A stretch of 64,000 nt of DNA from Actinostola sp. cb2023. Its lineage: Eukaryota > Cnidaria > Anthozoa > Actiniaria > Actinostolidae. Positions 61,946 to 64,000 of the stretch are shown here, piece by piece. The translations under genes were made by a program, and so were the position numbers. The stretch lies in the NCBI GenBank assembly GCA_033675265.1, contig JAUJYZ010000586.1:661501-725500 (forward strand). Direction: 5' to 3'. Position 1 is the first letter of the stretch, and the number at the start of each line of letters is the position of its first letter. Below the pieces are notes generated by a model. It searched no databases, had not been told where the DNA came from, and saw only the letters and a list, made by a program, of their open reading frames with translations.

Positions 61946-62504
61946 GTATGTACGCCCGCGCGGTGTGCCATGGGATACATAGGGGTACCATCTTAATTTA
62001 ATTGATACTCGAACCGGGTACAGCTGTAACAAATATATTATTACCATCGCATGTTAGTCAGCAAACGTACTATGAACCTCTGTTAGACCCTCCCCAAACG
62101 ACACAGGATTCTGCGGCCCGAGGTCCAAACCTTTTATATTCCATTTTTGACATAGAACATTGTACTCCTTTCAAGTGTTGTAATGACAAAGGAAAGATAG
62201 AAAAGCGTTTTGGCTGATAATCGATCGATTGTTTACTAAACTTTTCACTTGAGTGGATCACTTAGGTACGTCTGTTTGAGATGTTTTGAAAGCCTTTCAA
62301 TACTAAATGCCAGTTTTCCCTACCCTTTTCTTGAAATCCCCACCCTTTCATATACTTCCAGCCTGAAAAAAAGCACCCCTTTTGGGGTGGAGCCTCTCAG
62401 TATAGTCCAGGGAGTACCCCTGTGAACCAATCAGAATGCAGTAATTGTAATAGTCCACTAATTTAGCTTATACTAAAGTATACTAGAGATCTAATCTGTC
62501 ATAG
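61946..62504. other. Spacer between the opposed DCXR pieces
   Basis: No exon recognised. A GGGAGTACCCCTGTGAACC-type repeat end is near 62410. Confidence 0.4.
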
Positions 62505-62725
62505 ATGATACATCAAGAGACTAGACATCGTGCATCTACAGGAAGCATATAGTATATCATAGTATATTATAGTATATTAGAGATCTAATCTGTCATAGAT
62601 GAAACATCAAAAGACTAGAAGTCCTCCATCTACAGGAAGCATATAGTATATTATAGTATATTGAGAGATCTAATCTGTCATAGATGATACTTCAAGAGAC
62701 TAGAAGTCCTCCATCTACAGGAAGC
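62505..62725 (-). repeat. Tandem triplication of the DCXR stop-codon region
   Basis: ATCTACAGGAAGCATA with the flanking GACTAGAAGTCCTCC and GATCTAATCTGTCATAGATG recurs about every 90 bp, three times. In gene orientation each copy repeats the last coding bases (ATGCTTCCTGTAGATGGAGG) and the first 3' UTR bases. Confidence 0.85.
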
Positions 62726-63881
62726 ATAGCACCGTTGATCATGGCTGCTTTGTCACTCAGTAGAAACATAATTGCATGAACAACATCTTCCTCTTCTGTA
62801 GAAAAAAAAAGGGAATATCAATGGTCAACTTAATCTTACACAACATACACCATATTGTACATGGTATCACTAGCGATGCAAGCATAGTAAGGAGACTGAC
62901 TGATCAATATCAATGGTCAACTTAACCTTACACAACATACACCATATTGTACATGGTATCACTAGTGATGCAAGCATAGTAAGGAGACTGACTGATCAAT
63001 ATCAATGGTCAACTTAACCTTACACAACATACACCATATTGTACATGGTATCACTAGCGATGCAAGCATAGTAAGGAGACTGACTGATCACTGACTGGGC
63101 CCCATCCTTTCGTTTTTGGCATCAGGGTTCACCATCACATATCAAAGTGAAGGGGGGGGGGGGGGGGGGGGGAGGGGGGAGGGGGGTCATGAAGTGGTAC
63201 ACTTGTATATCTTTTATCACAGCACTGATACAAGTTAGAAACATCTAATTTATTCCAAATAAACACATATCAGAATATTAGTGTCTGCCTAAGTGTGCCA
63301 TTGCAGGATTGAGAAAAAAGCACAAGGTTCAAATACATGTATATCTTTCCTTGTGCTGTTAGGTTCCATATTAAGTTGGTCCCTATATAGCCCATTGTCT
63401 CCATGCGTTTTACAACCGATGGAGGACTTTTTCGGGCTGCATATGAAAGGCGCCTACGGCAGCCGAGCAGCTTACAATCATGAGGAGTTAGTATGTTAGC
63501 ATGTTATGCCTCCAATTTGAAGTAGGCTGTTGAACCGGGTAACAATCCCCTACTCTTACGAAGAGTTCAACAGGTTCTTTTAATTAATGTCCCCCGTGAA
63601 ACAGGTTAGATTAGGGTCGGGAGCCAGGACCTCAGGTTTAACATCCTTAACTGAAAAGAGGTGAAGGTCTAACCATTTGCATGTGCTTGTTCTTGCATGT
63701 TGTGCTTGTGTCATAGTGAAAATAAGGCTTCATGAAACTGTTTAGTGTTAGTGTGTAAATTACCTGCAAATTTCCCTAGTGGTATCCTATCTAGCATTGG
63801 CTTGGATTTGATAGGGTCAGACCATGCACGCCGACCCATGTCAGTCCATACTACTGTAGGATTGACAGAATTCACTCTTAT
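62692..63881 (-). CDS. DCXR: L-xylulose reductase (DCXR), last two exons (partial)
   Basis: Minus-strand exons 63881-63764 and 62795-62692 join in phase 1. The first reads [20 protein letters not shown] and then [19 protein letters not shown]. The second reads [19 protein letters not shown] then [15 protein letters not shown] and the stop. This is the C-terminal third of DCXR, including the NPTVV segment of the cofactor site and the PVDGG end. Upstream exons (catalytic Ser-Tyr-Lys) lie beyond the right edge. Acceptors are TGTTTTCCAG and TTTTTTCTACAG; donor GCAG|GTAATT. Confidence 0.9.
62818..63187 (+). repeat. 92-bp tandem repeat (three copies) and poly-G in DCXR intron
   Basis: Units starting CAATGGTCAACTTAA.CTTA recur with a 92-bp period (62821, 62913, 63005). 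A poly-G stretch with A interruptions follows at about 63151-63186. The rest of the intron to 63763 shows nothing recognisable. Confidence 0.85.
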
Positions 63882-64000
63882 CTGGAAAACACAAAAATAA
63901 AAGGTACAACATACAGTCGTAAGATTTATAGAATGATGCCAGCATGTCAGAAATAAAATGATCTCAATTTCAGGATGACACAGTTTGCAAGTACGTCCTT

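Noticed and set aside
63293..63499. 68-codon plus frame within the DCXR intron
   Set aside because: No homology recognised and no splice context; it lies in the intron of a well-supported minus-strand gene.

Overview
The window reads as metazoan nuclear DNA: genes are split by GT..AG introns, the DNA is AT-rich, and many short inverted-repeat (MITE-like) elements and very large tandem arrays are present. An anthozoan cnidarian is my best guess. The grounds are the mix of secreted and GPI-type proteins, the style of the foldback elements (one carries ends of the form GGCCCCGGTTGCACGAAAGG, a type I associate with corals and sea anemones), and the short exons with mostly phase-1 introns. This is inference; no species marker is present.

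Layout. (1) 394-1185 (+): last three exons of an unrecognised protein whose 5' part lies off the left edge. (2) 5974-12748 (-): a complete four-exon gene for a signal-peptide protein with two Ly6/uPAR (three-finger) domains; intron 3 holds a 2.7 kb minisatellite that starts on the exon-3 splice donor. (3) 12.7-22.3 kb: no gene; a tRNA-derived SINE, LINE 3' ends and several nested foldback elements. (4) 22330-26563 (+): a complete A20/AN1 zinc-finger gene of the ZFAND5/ZFAND6 type, 175 residues. (5) 28.8-34.3 kb: satellite of about 54-bp units, interrupted twice by a 1 kb element in direct orientation. (6) 34.5-44.9 kb: MITE clusters, a 2.46 kb terminal-inverted-repeat element with a 6-bp target duplication, and simple repeats; no convincing gene. 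(7) 44982-59123 (+): a 20-exon gene for a secreted protein with the order signal peptide, astacin metalloprotease, Pro/Thr linker, MAM, linker, MAM, linker, trypsin-like serine protease. (8) 61848-63881: pieces of L-xylulose reductase (DCXR) on opposite strands, one N-terminal exon on + and the last two exons on -.

The genes do not form a pathway. The most striking content is the double-protease architecture and a recurring pattern: tandem arrays in this window start on, or just after, exon ends. The clearest case is 67 identical copies of one 5' splice site in the trypsin part of the protease gene. The astacin part of that gene carries several frame disruptions next to a microsatellite, although all other exons are in perfect phase. 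That could be a real lesion or an assembly error.
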